Below are positions 17,581-26,967 of a stretch of 64,000 bases of DNA, in pieces. Where the stretch lies: the NCBI GenBank assembly GCA_016871575.1, contig VHCW01000002.1, positions 1-64,000 on the forward strand, in the 5' to 3' direction. The position numbers and the translations under genes were made by a program. The notes below the pieces were generated by a model, which searched no databases, was not told the origin of the DNA, and saw only the letters and a list, made by a program, of their open reading frames with translations. This stretch comes from Verrucomicrobiota bacterium (GTDB taxonomy: Bacteria; Verrucomicrobiota; Verrucomicrobiia; Palsa-1439). How positions within the stretch are numbered: position 1 is the stretch's first letter; the number at the start of each line of letters is the position of its first letter.

Positions 17581-19494
17581 ATGAAACATCACGTTGCTTC
17601 TTTCATCGCACTGTTTCTCATCGCGTCGTCTCACCTGCGCGCCGCTGAAACTACTCTGCACCGTGCCGATCTCGTCGTCATCGGCGGCACGCCGGGCGGG
17701 ATCGCTTGCGCGGTGCGGGCGGCGCGGGAGGGGCTGTCCGTGGTGCTGGTGAACTGGCACGCCCATCTCGGTGGCATCATGTCCAGCGGACTGGGTGTGT
17801 GGGACACGCAGTGGGAAGGCGGGCGCGCGCCGATCTACAACGAGATGCGCGCGGCGTTCTTCGCGTTCTACCGCGCAAAGTATGGCGAAGACTCACCGCA
17901 GTATCGCGACGCGCTGCCGGGCGCGTTCGGCCACACCAATGGACGCTACGAACCGCGCGTGGCGGAAAAGATTTTCAACAATCTCGTGGCGCGCGAAAAG
18001 AAGATCACGGTGCTGAAAGGGTTTATCCCCGTGGCAGTGGAACGCGAGGGCGCGTTGGTGAAATCGGTGACGGTGCGCGAATGTGGGGCAGGTTTGCAAC
18101 CTGCCGCTCCGGACGGGCAGGTTGCAAACCTGCCCCACACTATTCGCGTGTTGCGCGGCAAGGTTTTTGCCGACTGCACCTACGAGGGTGACCTCGCCGC
18201 GCTGGCCAAGGTGCCCTATCATGTCGCGCGCGAGTCGCGCGATGAATTCGGCGAACCGCACGCCGGCATCGTGTTCATGAAGCCTGTTTCAAAGCCGCCG
18301 GATGCCGAAGCGGCGCAGTTGGCGGCGTTGCACGAAAAATTGAACCTCCGTAAGTTCCCCGGCTGGCAAATCCGGCTGCCGGAAAGCACCGGCGCGGCGG
18401 ATGACGCTGTGCAGGCGTGCAATTACCGCACCATGCTGACCACCAATCCCGCCAACCGCGTGCCCGTTTCGCAGCCCGCCAACTACGATCCGTATTTTCT
18501 CAAGACATTGGAAGTGTTCTCTGGCGTCAAATCCATCCCGAACGACAAGTTCGGCTGGAACCGCCCGCAACTGGTCGGACGCCAGACCGCGTACGTCGAG
18601 GCCGACTGGACCGAGCGACAGCGCATCATGGACGAACATTGGGAGACGACGCTGGGTCTTCTCTACTTTCTCCAGCACGATCCCACCGTGCCGGAGAAAG
18701 TGCGCGCCGCGTGGCTGGAGTATGGTTTGGCGAAGGATGAGTTCACCGACAACGGGCATCGCCCTTACGAAATCTACGTCCGCGAAGCGCGCCGCATCAG
18801 GGGCCGCGCCATTTACACACAGCACGACGCGATGCTGGCGCATGGTTTGGGACGCGCCCCGGTTCACACGGACAGCATCGCGGTGACAGAGTGGTATATG
18901 GACAGTCATTCCTGCACGCTGGCGCGCGTGCCCGGCTCGATGGAAGAAGGCAAAGCGATGCTGCACCAAGAGACTTTCCCCGGCCAGATTCCCTATCGTT
19001 GCCTGTTGCCACAGGGCGTGGACAACCTGCTCGTGCCCGTCTGTCTTTCCGCCACGCACGTCGCGTGGGGCACGGTGCGGCTGGAGCCGGTTTTCATGCA
19101 AACCGGCGAAAGCGCCGCGTTCGCCGCCGCGCTGGCCCTGAAACACAAGACCACACCCGCGGCGCTCGACCCCGACTTGCTCGTGCGCTCACTTTGCAAG
19201 GCCGGTTCCATGGTGTCGTTCTTCAACGACAAGGACGCGTTGACGCCCGCGCTCCAGTATTTCGGCACCAAAGGTTTCTTCACCGACTACGACGCGCGCC
19301 TGAACGAACCGCTCTCGGAAGATGTGCGCGCGATCTGGCAGCGGGGTTTCGCACAACTCAAACAAGGCGCGCTCCATCCCATCAAACTCGCCCTCGCCGT
19401 TCACGCAGCGGAAGCGAAGAATTCGTCCCACACCAGCCAACGACGCGGCGATTACCTCCTTCAACTCTGGAAGGAACTGAACAATCAACCATGA
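17581..19494 (+). CDS. Secreted FAD-dependent oxidoreductase (Sec-type paralogue)
   Basis: The 637-residue product has a Sec signal (MKHHVASFIALFLIASSHLRAA) immediately followed by the FAD motif LVVIGGTPGGIACAVRAAR (~30-48). Further family marks are HLGGIMSSGLGVWD, FADCTYEGDLAALAKV and the C-terminal LEPVFMQTGESAAFAAALAL. It lacks the N-terminal beta-sandwich of its two paralogues (the C-terminal part of 11078-14605, and 35158-37485). The palindromic repeat copy B is read in frame at ~168-187. The frame is open about 170 bases further upstream inside the previous gene, but only the ATG at 17581 gives a signal peptide. The next gene overlaps by ATGA. Confidence 0.88.
   Translation: MKHHVASFIALFLIASSHLRAAETTLHRADLVVIGGTPGGIACAVRAAREGLSVVLVNWHAHLGGIMSSGLGVWDTQWEGGRAPIYNEMRAAFFAFYRAKYGEDSPQYRDALPGAFGHTNGRYEPRVAEKIFNNLVAREKKITVLKGFIPVAVEREGALVKSVTVRECGAGLQPAAPDGQVANLPHTIRVLRGKVFADCTYEGDLAALAKVPYHVARESRDEFGEPHAGIVFMKPVSKPPDAEAAQLAALHEKLNLRKFPGWQIRLPESTGAADDAVQACNYRTMLTTNPANRVPVSQPANYDPYFLKTLEVFSGVKSIPNDKFGWNRPQLVGRQTAYVEADWTERQRIMDEHWETTLGLLYFLQHDPTVPEKVRAAWLEYGLAKDEFTDNGHRPYEIYVREARRIRGRAIYTQHDAMLAHGLGRAPVHTDSIAVTEWYMDSHSCTLARVPGSMEEGKAMLHQETFPGQIPYRCLLPQGVDNLLVPVCLSATHVAWGTVRLEPVFMQTGESAAFAAALALKHKTTPAALDPDLLVRSLCKAGSMVSFFNDKDALTPALQYFGTKGFFTDYDARLNEPLSEDVRAIWQRGFAQLKQGALHPIKLALAVHAAEAKNSSHTSQRRGDYLLQLWKELNNQP
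18082..18139. repeat. In-frame 24-base-arm palindromic repeat, copy B
   Basis: The arms 18082-18105 and 18116-18139 are exact reverse complements and identical to those of copy A; the spacer is 10 bases (GCTCCGGACG). It is read in frame as CGAGLQPAAPDGQVANLPHT inside the FAD oxidoreductase gene. Confidence 0.95.
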
Positions 19495-21206
19495 AACACG
19501 CTCTGCGCACCCTCACCATTCTTATCGCGCCGCTTGCCCTGTTGCAGGCTGCCAAGCCAAATAAAAATCCCGCGCGGCCCCCTCTCGTCCAACCGGGCGC
19601 GCCGCTCAGTGAGGAACAGCTTCACAAGGTCGCCAGACTGCGAACCGAAGCCCTTACCCGCCAGCGGCGTCACATTATGAATTGTGACAGCGGCCATTTG
19701 GGAAAATACCCGGGCGAGATCAAACCCGGTGATCCAGTGGATTCCAACCAGCTCTTGGCATGGCGTTTCCTGGGGCATGAAAACACGCAGGTGGACACTG
19801 TCTCGCTTTGCACGGGCGGGGCCGGCTGGGGGTATTTCGATCATCGCACACGGATCGGCGGGGCATTGGCCGATGCGGCGGAGAATCATGGCGAAAGAGC
19901 AGACTCGAACATTGACCGCAGTGTGCTGGTCAAGAACCTAGCCGCCGAAGGCACCGACCACATGGAGATCATCTCCAAATGGTGCCGGGACCATGGCAAG
20001 GAGTTCTTCTGGTCCCTGCGGATGAACGACATGCACGACTCCTGGGGCGGACGCTCCATTTCCGAGTTCAAACAGAAGCGCATCGACTGGCTGGTGGGCA
20101 GCGCTGAACGGCAGCCGCCCCACGGCAAATGGACAGCCTGGGACTACGCCCGGCCAGAGGTGCGGGAGATGGTGTTTCGCCTGATCGAGGAGACTTGCCT
20201 GAACTACGACCTCGACGGCATCGAACTGGATTTCTGGCGGTTTCCCATGCTGCTCCGAAAAGTGGCGGAAGGCGGCACCGCCGGAGACGAGGACCGGGCG
20301 GCGATCACCGATCTGATGCGGCGCATTCGCGAGATGACCGAGCGAGTCACGCTGAAACGCGGCAAGGCCATCCTGATCGCGATACGCGCGCCGGATTCGA
20401 CCGGCTACTGCAAGGACATCGGAATTGACTTGGAGACTTGGTTGAAAACCGGTCTGGTGGACATCTTCATTCCCGGCGGCGACTTCCGCCTCAACGAGTG
20501 GGAATACAGCGTGGACTTGGCGCGCCGGCACGGGGTCAAAGTCTATCCGTCTCTGGAGGTCAGCCGTCTCGGGGGCACCCATCTCAAACACAAGTCCACC
20601 CCGGCGCGCTTGCAGCGCGAGTCACTGGCGGGTTACGCCGCCCGCGCCGTCAACGTGTGGAATGCCGGGGCTGACGGCATCCACTCCTTCAACATGTCGT
20701 GGAGCCGCGCAGACGATCCACGATTCAAGACCTTGGGGTCGCCAGAGACGCTTCGCGGCGTGGACAAGCTCTTCTTCGCCAACTTCGAGGCGCGAGAACA
20801 TTATGCCTCGCGCTACGTGGCTTCGGGCGAGCAATTCATCCGCATCGAGCGATTGACGCCGGATCGCCCTCGCGAACTGGTTTCGGGCAAGACGGAAGCC
20901 GTGCAGGTTTATTTCGGTGAAGAGATCGCCTGGCTGGAGAACCGCCGCCCAACACTCGTCCTCGCTGTGCATCTCGCCGTCAGCGGCATCAAAAGCATGG
21001 AGGATCTGGCCGTGAAGCTCAATGGCACCGCGCTCAGCAAGGGATCGCTCGAAGACGGAGCGATCCGCTATCCCCTCCAGCCCGCCATGCTGCGCAATGG
21101 ACGCAATCAGTTCCAAATTTCCCGCGTCAATACCGACGGCAAGAGCATCCTGAGCGATCTTTACATCTCCCTTCATCATTCCGGTGCAAAGGAGAAACTT
21201 CGATGA
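19491..21206 (+). CDS. Secreted glycosyl-hydrolase-like TIM barrel (GHL10-like)
   Basis: The 571-residue product has a Sec signal (MKHALRTLTILIAPLALLQA). The barrel is recognisable from the strand ends HIMNCDSGHL, FFWSLRMNDMHDSW, LDGIELDFWRFP and VDIFIPGGDF. The acidic pair in GIELDFWRFP (~240) is the expected catalytic position in the family-10-like glycosyl hydrolases. A beta-sandwich tail follows (ESLEDGAIRYPLQPAMLRNG region, ~480-571). It is probably a hydrolase of unknown specificity acting outside the cytoplasm. Its ATG overlaps the stop of the FAD oxidoreductase gene (ATGA), so the two are very likely co-translated. Confidence 0.7.
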   Translation: MKHALRTLTILIAPLALLQAAKPNKNPARPPLVQPGAPLSEEQLHKVARLRTEALTRQRRHIMNCDSGHLGKYPGEIKPGDPVDSNQLLAWRFLGHENTQVDTVSLCTGGAGWGYFDHRTRIGGALADAAENHGERADSNIDRSVLVKNLAAEGTDHMEIISKWCRDHGKEFFWSLRMNDMHDSWGGRSISEFKQKRIDWLVGSAERQPPHGKWTAWDYARPEVREMVFRLIEETCLNYDLDGIELDFWRFPMLLRKVAEGGTAGDEDRAAITDLMRRIREMTERVTLKRGKAILIAIRAPDSTGYCKDIGIDLETWLKTGLVDIFIPGGDFRLNEWEYSVDLARRHGVKVYPSLEVSRLGGTHLKHKSTPARLQRESLAGYAARAVNVWNAGADGIHSFNMSWSRADDPRFKTLGSPETLRGVDKLFFANFEAREHYASRYVASGEQFIRIERLTPDRPRELVSGKTEAVQVYFGEEIAWLENRRPTLVLAVHLAVSGIKSMEDLAVKLNGTALSKGSLEDGAIRYPLQPAMLRNGRNQFQISRVNTDGKSILSDLYISLHHSGAKEKLR

Positions 21207-21352
21207 GACGCCCGCTCACCATGTTTGCCATCCCACTGTTCGCGTCGCTGGCCAGCGGCGGGCACTGCACCTGGCATTTTCGGAGCAAGACCTCGCTGAG
21301 TTTCCTGACCGTCAATCGTTCGAAACCAACCCATGAAAAGGAACCCACTAAC
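21207..21352 (+). other. Alternative N-terminal extension of the next gene
   Basis: An ATG at 21203 overlaps the upstream stop (ATGA) and stays in frame with 21353-24007. It would add 50 residues starting MRRPLTMFAIPLFASLASG, itself signal-peptide-like. The ATG at 21353 has its own signal peptide and an AAAAGGA ribosome site, so this stretch is more likely a leader or the remnant of another gene start than coding sequence. Confidence 0.4.
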
Positions 21353-24007
21353 ATGAAACCAACCCTCACCATCCTCACTTTCCTGTTGTTCACGCCGCTG
21401 GCCGCAATCGCGCAAGGCCTGACCCAGAATAGGCCAACGGCGTGGAGTTTTTCGGCGGGCGAGAGCCCCGTGTATCATCTGCGAACCATGCGTCAGCAGC
21501 CCAAGGGCAGGGCCGTGGTGGCGGCCAGCGTGGATGGAACCACCGCGTGCTTCACGCCGGAAGGCCAGCTAATTTGGACATCAAAGGGCGCGGGTGGTTT
21601 TCCTTTTGACATGGCTGCCGGTGATATTGACGGGGATGGCCTCGATGAAGTGCTGGTGGCCTCGGGCGATGGCTCGCTCTATGCCTACGATCAAAACGGC
21701 GCTCCGCTGTGGAGATTCGCCCGCAATGCGCCTCTCTACCAAGTCTGCGTGGCCCGCGACCGGAATGGCAAGGCCGTCATCCTCACCGGCGGGGTGGAGC
21801 AGGTGCTCTATGCCCTTTCGCCGAAAGGGACCGTGCTCAAAAGCCTCAAGACCGAGCATTGCATCCGTCATCTGCGGGCGGGGAATGTGTTCGGTAACGG
21901 CGACGACTTCCTCGCCATGGCCACGACGTCCAGCGGTCTGACCGGGATCCTGAAACTGTTTCTCGTGAATCCCCGGGATCTGTCGGTCCAGTGGCAGCAT
22001 GCCAATCTGGGCATTCCCGGAATGAACCCCGGCAAACGGTTCTTCAGCATGCTCATCACCGACTTGAATAAAGACGGTAAGGATGAAGTGGTGCTGGGTG
22101 GAGGCTGGCGCGAAAACGGGAATGTCCAGGCCTACAACGACCAGGGGAAACTCCTCTTTTCCAAGTCCGACCGGAGGATTCCCAACATCCCTTACCGGAT
22201 GAGTCTGCTCAGAAAGATTACAGTCCCGGGGAACGAGTATCTCCTCGGGCATTTTGGGAACCGGCTCGTCCTCTACGAAACCGACGGCACCCTCCGGGAG
22301 ATCATCGTGGGACCGTATTCCTTCGCCGACTCGCATTTCGATCCGGAAATGAAAACCTTGTTCATGGGAAGCGAAGTGTCCGGCGGAACTGAAATCTACG
22401 CCTATCGCCTCGATCAACCTGGATGGAAGGAGGCGTTCCGCACGCAGAAGGCACACGGCCGGCTCCAGGAAATCGAGAACAATCTCGCCGTTCTCAATCG
22501 GCAGATCGGCAAATTCAAAGCCCCGGCCTACCAGCCGGCGCCGCGCAAGACCCTCGCGATCACCCAGATCAAGGACACGAGGGGCTTTCGCCACGTCGAG
22601 TTCGCCTGGAGCATCACGCTGAGCCAGAAAGTGGAAGATCCCGCCGAGCTGTGGTGCCGGGAGAGGGATCGGCGCATGGCCTACAAGAACACGGCGGATG
22701 AGCTGGTTCAGATCATCAAGGATACAGAAGCCAAGGGCGAGAACACCTTGGTCTGGGCTGGGCATGGAGATGCCATCTACTTTCCCCTATCCACCTTTGA
22801 ACGATTGATGAAGGCGGGCCCGAAACACCTCAAGGGTTTTGTCTTCGCCGAGATGGAGGGGACGAACGAACACACCCGTGAGGTCGTGGAGAAGATCATC
22901 TCCCCCCTGGCGGAGCGGAGCCGGCAGCACGGCAAGATCGTCTTCTTCCGCAACAAGAACGTGTTCTGGAACGGCACCTGTTATCTGCCCTTTTGGAGCA
23001 AGGTGCTGCTGAACGAGAAATACAAAGACGTCTTTGTTCCCGGGCTGGAGGAAACCAACTGCCGGACCCAGGAACTGAGCTTGGCCGGCCGCATTGGCCT
23101 TTGGCAGTCCGGCTATTTCTCCCATTGGGCCTGCCGGGTGGTGACCGACAATGCCAACTTCCACCGGATGTTCGAATGGGGTGCTCACCAGATCATGGCG
23201 CACCATCTAAGGCATCTGGTCTCCACCTCCTCCATGGGAGCCGACATGTTCCTTTGCGATCTCCACGGAGGCGAACAAACCGACGCCTCGTTCGAACAAC
23301 TGGTTCCGTTTTACGACTTGCTTGAGAAAGGCATCATCCAGATTCCGACCCCAGACCAACTGATCTCCTGTTCCGACCTTGCCCTGGTGATGAAGTCCCC
23401 GCCTTCCGATGCTTACCTGCGCCATGGCATCAACGGCCACCGATACTCGTTCCCGCAAGACCAGGATCCGGAAATGGTTTTCAGCCGAATGGACACCTAC
23501 TGGGGCGGCAGCGTCCTGCCAAACTTCGACTTCTCGGCCTATGCCATGAACGTCCGGCAGCGCACCTGCAATTTTCTTCCCGAACTTCCCTACGGCCTCA
23601 TCCCCATCATCCCGGCACACGCGGCAAAGAACGCGAAATTCCGTCAAACCATCGCCACCGACGGAGAGAGTTTCTTTGATGGCAACGGCAAGAAACGCAC
23701 CGCCACGGAATTCAAGCCGGAGGTGGAGAAAGCCCTGAAGACCGCTGCGACCAGGCTTCCCGTAACCGTCGCGGGCAAGGCCCACTGGTCGGCGGTGAAA
23801 CTGGATGCAAAGCACATCCGCCTGACCCTCATTGATCCGGGCTACCTCGATCCCTCGGAACGGGCCGCGGACATCATCTTCCAGCACATAAGACCTGGAA
23901 AGTGTATTGATATCCTGAGCGGGGAAACCCTGAAACCCAGCGGAAACAAGCTGTCGGTTACGATTCCGGCGGGGATCTTCAGGATTCTCGATCTCGAGCT
24001 GCAATAA
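21353..24007 (+). CDS. Secreted FG-GAP/VCBS propeller plus TIM-barrel-like protein
   Basis: The 884-residue product has a Sec signal (MKPTLTILTFLLFTPLAAIA). Residues ~35-360 contain calcium-loop propeller repeats (AGDIDGDGLDEVLVASGDG, LITDLNKDGKDEVVLGGG). Residues ~400-884 form a barrel-like region with HGDAIYFPLSTFERL, KGFVFAEMEGTNEHT and MGADMFLCDLHGGE, followed by a beta-rich tail ending in GIFRILDLEL. The same plan, with matching order and tail, is found at 58076-61234, so both belong to one protein family. I do not recognise a named glycosidase family. An in-frame ATG at 21203 would lengthen it by 50 residues. Confidence 0.7.
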   Translation: MKPTLTILTFLLFTPLAAIAQGLTQNRPTAWSFSAGESPVYHLRTMRQQPKGRAVVAASVDGTTACFTPEGQLIWTSKGAGGFPFDMAAGDIDGDGLDEVLVASGDGSLYAYDQNGAPLWRFARNAPLYQVCVARDRNGKAVILTGGVEQVLYALSPKGTVLKSLKTEHCIRHLRAGNVFGNGDDFLAMATTSSGLTGILKLFLVNPRDLSVQWQHANLGIPGMNPGKRFFSMLITDLNKDGKDEVVLGGGWRENGNVQAYNDQGKLLFSKSDRRIPNIPYRMSLLRKITVPGNEYLLGHFGNRLVLYETDGTLREIIVGPYSFADSHFDPEMKTLFMGSEVSGGTEIYAYRLDQPGWKEAFRTQKAHGRLQEIENNLAVLNRQIGKFKAPAYQPAPRKTLAITQIKDTRGFRHVEFAWSITLSQKVEDPAELWCRERDRRMAYKNTADELVQIIKDTEAKGENTLVWAGHGDAIYFPLSTFERLMKAGPKHLKGFVFAEMEGTNEHTREVVEKIISPLAERSRQHGKIVFFRNKNVFWNGTCYLPFWSKVLLNEKYKDVFVPGLEETNCRTQELSLAGRIGLWQSGYFSHWACRVVTDNANFHRMFEWGAHQIMAHHLRHLVSTSSMGADMFLCDLHGGEQTDASFEQLVPFYDLLEKGIIQIPTPDQLISCSDLALVMKSPPSDAYLRHGINGHRYSFPQDQDPEMVFSRMDTYWGGSVLPNFDFSAYAMNVRQRTCNFLPELPYGLIPIIPAHAAKNAKFRQTIATDGESFFDGNGKKRTATEFKPEVEKALKTAATRLPVTVAGKAHWSAVKLDAKHIRLTLIDPGYLDPSERAADIIFQHIRPGKCIDILSGETLKPSGNKLSVTIPAGIFRILDLELQ

Positions 24008-24032
24008 TCAGGCTGCCTGCCCCAACAATACT

Positions 24033-25511
24033 ATGAACACTCACTCACTGCTTACCCTGCTCGCCCTCGCCAGTTCCGCGCTGTGCTCTCCGATCCGCGT
24101 GGCCGCCGCGCCGATTGTCCCCCACGGCGTCCCGGACGAATTCGCGTCCCTGGCCTACACCGTGACCGTGAACGGCACTCCCGTGAAAGTCTTCCATGCG
24201 GGGCTGAACGTGCATTTCGCAAGCTTCGATTTCACCGGCACCGCCGAGATCAAGGTGACGGTCACTCCGCCCAGAACCACGCCCTCGCCCGCTGCCCATT
24301 ATTCCGGGCAGTATCGGCACCGCTATGTGCCATCGCCCCCCGTTGACTTCTGGCAATCTCAGGCCATCGTGCGCCCGCTGTCCCGTCAGATCGCAGTCAC
24401 CACTCAGGGGCCCGAAGCTCGCTTCACCCTCACTGCTCCCGGCCAGTATTCGGTGGAGCGACCGGGCACGAGCCATTACCTTGATCAAGTTCTGCTGCTT
24501 TTCGCCAACCGGCCCGCCCCGGCACCGTCTCCAGAGCGCGGTCGGCCGGACGTGATCCACCTCGAATCGGGCATCCACCAACGCAACATTGATCTCTTGT
24601 CCGGCCAGACGCTCTACCTCGCCCCAGGCGCTGTGCTGTTCGGAGCCATCAACGTCTGGAATGCCCGCGACGTGAAGATCCTCGGCCGTGGGGTGGTCGT
24701 TTACGACGGCCCGCAATCCGAGCTTCGCGACACGGGTCTCCATCATCGCCGCAACTGGCACCCGCTCACCACCTGCAATGTGGACGGGCTGACGGTCGAA
24801 GGCATCACCTTCGTCGGGCGCAGCCGCACCTGGTCGCTTCAGTTGCACTCCACCGTCAACTCGTCCTTTGACAACGTGAAGGTGCTCGCGGTGCCCGCGG
24901 CGAACGTCAACGGCGACGGCTTTGACTGGTATGGCGGCGGCAAGGCCCGCATCTCCAACTCCTTCGTCCGTGCCGCCGATGACCTCTTCGCCTTCTTCGT
25001 GCCGCCGGAGCTTCAGGATTCCACCGGCACCGGCCGCCCCGCCGCCGAGGTGAAGGATATCCTCATCGAGAACTGTGTCCTCTGGTCAACGCTCGCGAAC
25101 GTTTACCGGATCGGCTTTGGCGACCAGCGCCTGCGCACCGAGAACATCCGCATGCGCCAGTGCGACGTGATTCACATCGCGCAGGGCGAGTGGCATGCCC
25201 CGTGGTCTATCGTGCACACCATGACCACCGGCGTGCATGGCAAGTCCGAGCATTCTGGGTATCTGTTCGAGGACGTGCGGTTCGAGGAGGCCACCGCCTT
25301 CATCGGCGTCCAGAACGAGCAGGCGACATTCCGGGATGTCGTCTTTCGCCGCGTCTCCATGCAGGGCACGCCGGTCCCCTCGCTCGTCCGCGGCCCGTTC
25401 CAAGGTCTCACATTCGAGGGCGTCACGCTCAACGGCAGGCCGATCCGCTCCCCCGCCGACCTTCCGCTCCGTGAGGACAGCCGCCCGGTCGAAGCCCTCA
25501 TTTTCAAGTGA
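24033..25511 (+). CDS. Secreted right-handed beta-helix protein, GH28-like
   Basis: The 492-residue product has a Sec signal (cleavage near RVAAA). An N-terminal beta domain (~30-170) is followed by parallel beta-helix coils: LSGQTLYLAPGAVLFG, DGLTVEGITFVGRS and ISNSFVRAADDLFAFF. The spacing NGDGFD ... ADDLFAFF resembles the N-x-D and DD catalytic aspartates of GH28 polygalacturonases (NTD ... DD-x-I-A), although the GHG and RIK motifs are not obvious. It may cleave a uronic-acid-rich or other polysaccharide. It follows the previous gene by 25 bases, with no strong ribosome site. Confidence 0.65.
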   Translation: MNTHSLLTLLALASSALCSPIRVAAAPIVPHGVPDEFASLAYTVTVNGTPVKVFHAGLNVHFASFDFTGTAEIKVTVTPPRTTPSPAAHYSGQYRHRYVPSPPVDFWQSQAIVRPLSRQIAVTTQGPEARFTLTAPGQYSVERPGTSHYLDQVLLLFANRPAPAPSPERGRPDVIHLESGIHQRNIDLLSGQTLYLAPGAVLFGAINVWNARDVKILGRGVVVYDGPQSELRDTGLHHRRNWHPLTTCNVDGLTVEGITFVGRSRTWSLQLHSTVNSSFDNVKVLAVPAANVNGDGFDWYGGGKARISNSFVRAADDLFAFFVPPELQDSTGTGRPAAEVKDILIENCVLWSTLANVYRIGFGDQRLRTENIRMRQCDVIHIAQGEWHAPWSIVHTMTTGVHGKSEHSGYLFEDVRFEEATAFIGVQNEQATFRDVVFRRVSMQGTPVPSLVRGPFQGLTFEGVTLNGRPIRSPADLPLREDSRPVEALIFK

Positions 25512-25531
25512 CACAACAGGAATCGCCAACC

Positions 25532-26950
25532 ATGAAACGCACGCTCCCGTTCCTCGCCGCCCTGCTGCTCGCACCGCTGGCCGCGATGTGCGCTTCGAAA
25601 CCGTCAGGTGATGCCGATCGGTATCTCAAGATCGTCCGCGCTTACGCCGACTGCATGGTCGAACATGGACGTGACACCTACGGCAAGGAGCACTCGCCGC
25701 TCTTTGCCGAGGCGCTTGACCGCCGCACGTTGAAGATGCTGGAGGGTGACGCGCTCAAGAAAGCAAAGGCGCTGACTTTCGAGGAATGGCTGATCCGTCC
25801 CAACGACCGGATGTTGACCGGGGCGAATCCCATGCACTGCCTGAATCTCTACCAGGTGCTCTACGCGTTGACCGAAATCACCAGCGAGAAACGTTACGCC
25901 GCCGAGGCCGATGCCTCGCTGAAGTATTTCTTCGAGCACTGCCAAAGTCCGGCGACGGGGTTGCTCTACTGGGGCGAACATGCGGGTTGGGATCTACTGG
26001 ACGATGCGCCGATCAAACAGCACCGACACGAGTTCTACCGTCCTTGGGTGCTCTGGGAGCGTTGCTGGAATCTGGCGCCGGAGGCTTGCGAGAAATTTGC
26101 CCGCGGACTGTGGGACCATCAGATCGGCGACAAGAAGACAGGCCTCTACTCGCGCCACGGGGATATCAGCGGCAAGAATCCCATACCGGCCGATGCGCCG
26201 TATCCCCGGCATGGCGGTTTTTACATCGAGACGTGGGCTTTCGCCTACAAGAGAACTCAGGACAAGGTTTTCCTGAAAGCGATCGAGACAGTGGTGGACC
26301 TGCAGGAGCGGATGCGCCTGAGCGGCGGCATGGTAGTGGGCGGCAACCTCAAAAGCCCCGGCACGCGGAAGGCGCAGGACGTGGGGTTCGCCGTGTCGTT
26401 GTGGGAGGCGGCGGCCCTGCTGCCGGAGCCGTTGGCGGCAAAGCTGCGCACCGTGGCACGCGCCAACGACATCCCGGCCTCCGAGGATGTCGCCCCACAA
26501 CTCAAATCGCCAAATCTTTGGTCCGGCGGCTACGGCGGCGCCGGTGGGCAAATCGCCGGCCCGGCGAATCTGCTGTTGCTGCGATACGGGCAGACGAAGC
26601 CGGATCGGTATCGCGAGCGTATCCTTGCCGTGGCCGATCTTCATCTCAGCAACCCTGTCAACCTCGACTTTCCGCTGCATCCCGATATCTTCGGCAAGGT
26701 GATCTACCTCATGCTCAACGCACACGAGATGACAGGCGATGCGCGTTACCTCGACCGCGCCGACGAACTGGCCCGCAAGGCCGTGGAACTGTTCCTCCCC
26801 GATGGCTGTCCGTTGCCCAAGGCCACGCACAAACACGATCACTACGAGGCGGTGACCAATGGGGACTCCTTGATGATGTCCCTGCTGCAGCTCTGGGCCG
26901 CACGCCAGAATCCGCCTAGGAAGCTGCCGTTGCTTTACACCGACCGCTAA
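25532..26950 (+). CDS. Secreted alpha/alpha-toroid-type protein, possible lyase or hydrolase
   Basis: The 472-residue product has a Sec signal (MKRTLPFLAALLLAPLAA). The rest is rich in amphipathic helices with aromatic loops (YWGEHAGWDLL, FYRPWVLWERCW, GGFYIETWAFAYKR, GGYGGAGGQIAGPAN), which suits an (alpha/alpha) barrel as in glycan lyases and unsaturated-sugar hydrolases. No exact family is recognised. The frame opens at a GTG 24 bases upstream, but the ATG chosen has AGGA at a good distance. It lies between the beta-helix gene and a double sialidase gene, which suggests a role in the same glycan pathway. Confidence 0.6.
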   Translation: MKRTLPFLAALLLAPLAAMCASKPSGDADRYLKIVRAYADCMVEHGRDTYGKEHSPLFAEALDRRTLKMLEGDALKKAKALTFEEWLIRPNDRMLTGANPMHCLNLYQVLYALTEITSEKRYAAEADASLKYFFEHCQSPATGLLYWGEHAGWDLLDDAPIKQHRHEFYRPWVLWERCWNLAPEACEKFARGLWDHQIGDKKTGLYSRHGDISGKNPIPADAPYPRHGGFYIETWAFAYKRTQDKVFLKAIETVVDLQERMRLSGGMVVGGNLKSPGTRKAQDVGFAVSLWEAAALLPEPLAAKLRTVARANDIPASEDVAPQLKSPNLWSGGYGGAGGQIAGPANLLLLRYGQTKPDRYRERILAVADLHLSNPVNLDFPLHPDIFGKVIYLMLNAHEMTGDARYLDRADELARKAVELFLPDGCPLPKATHKHDHYEAVTNGDSLMMSLLQLWAARQNPPRKLPLLYTDR

Positions 26951-26967
26951 AGTAACGAAAGGCCATC

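Noticed and set aside
18891-19490. 600-base N-terminal extension of the GHL10-like gene
   Set aside because: The stretch is out of frame with, and inside, the FAD oxidoreductase gene; it has an arginine-rich shadow composition, and the ATG at 19491 begins a normal signal peptide.
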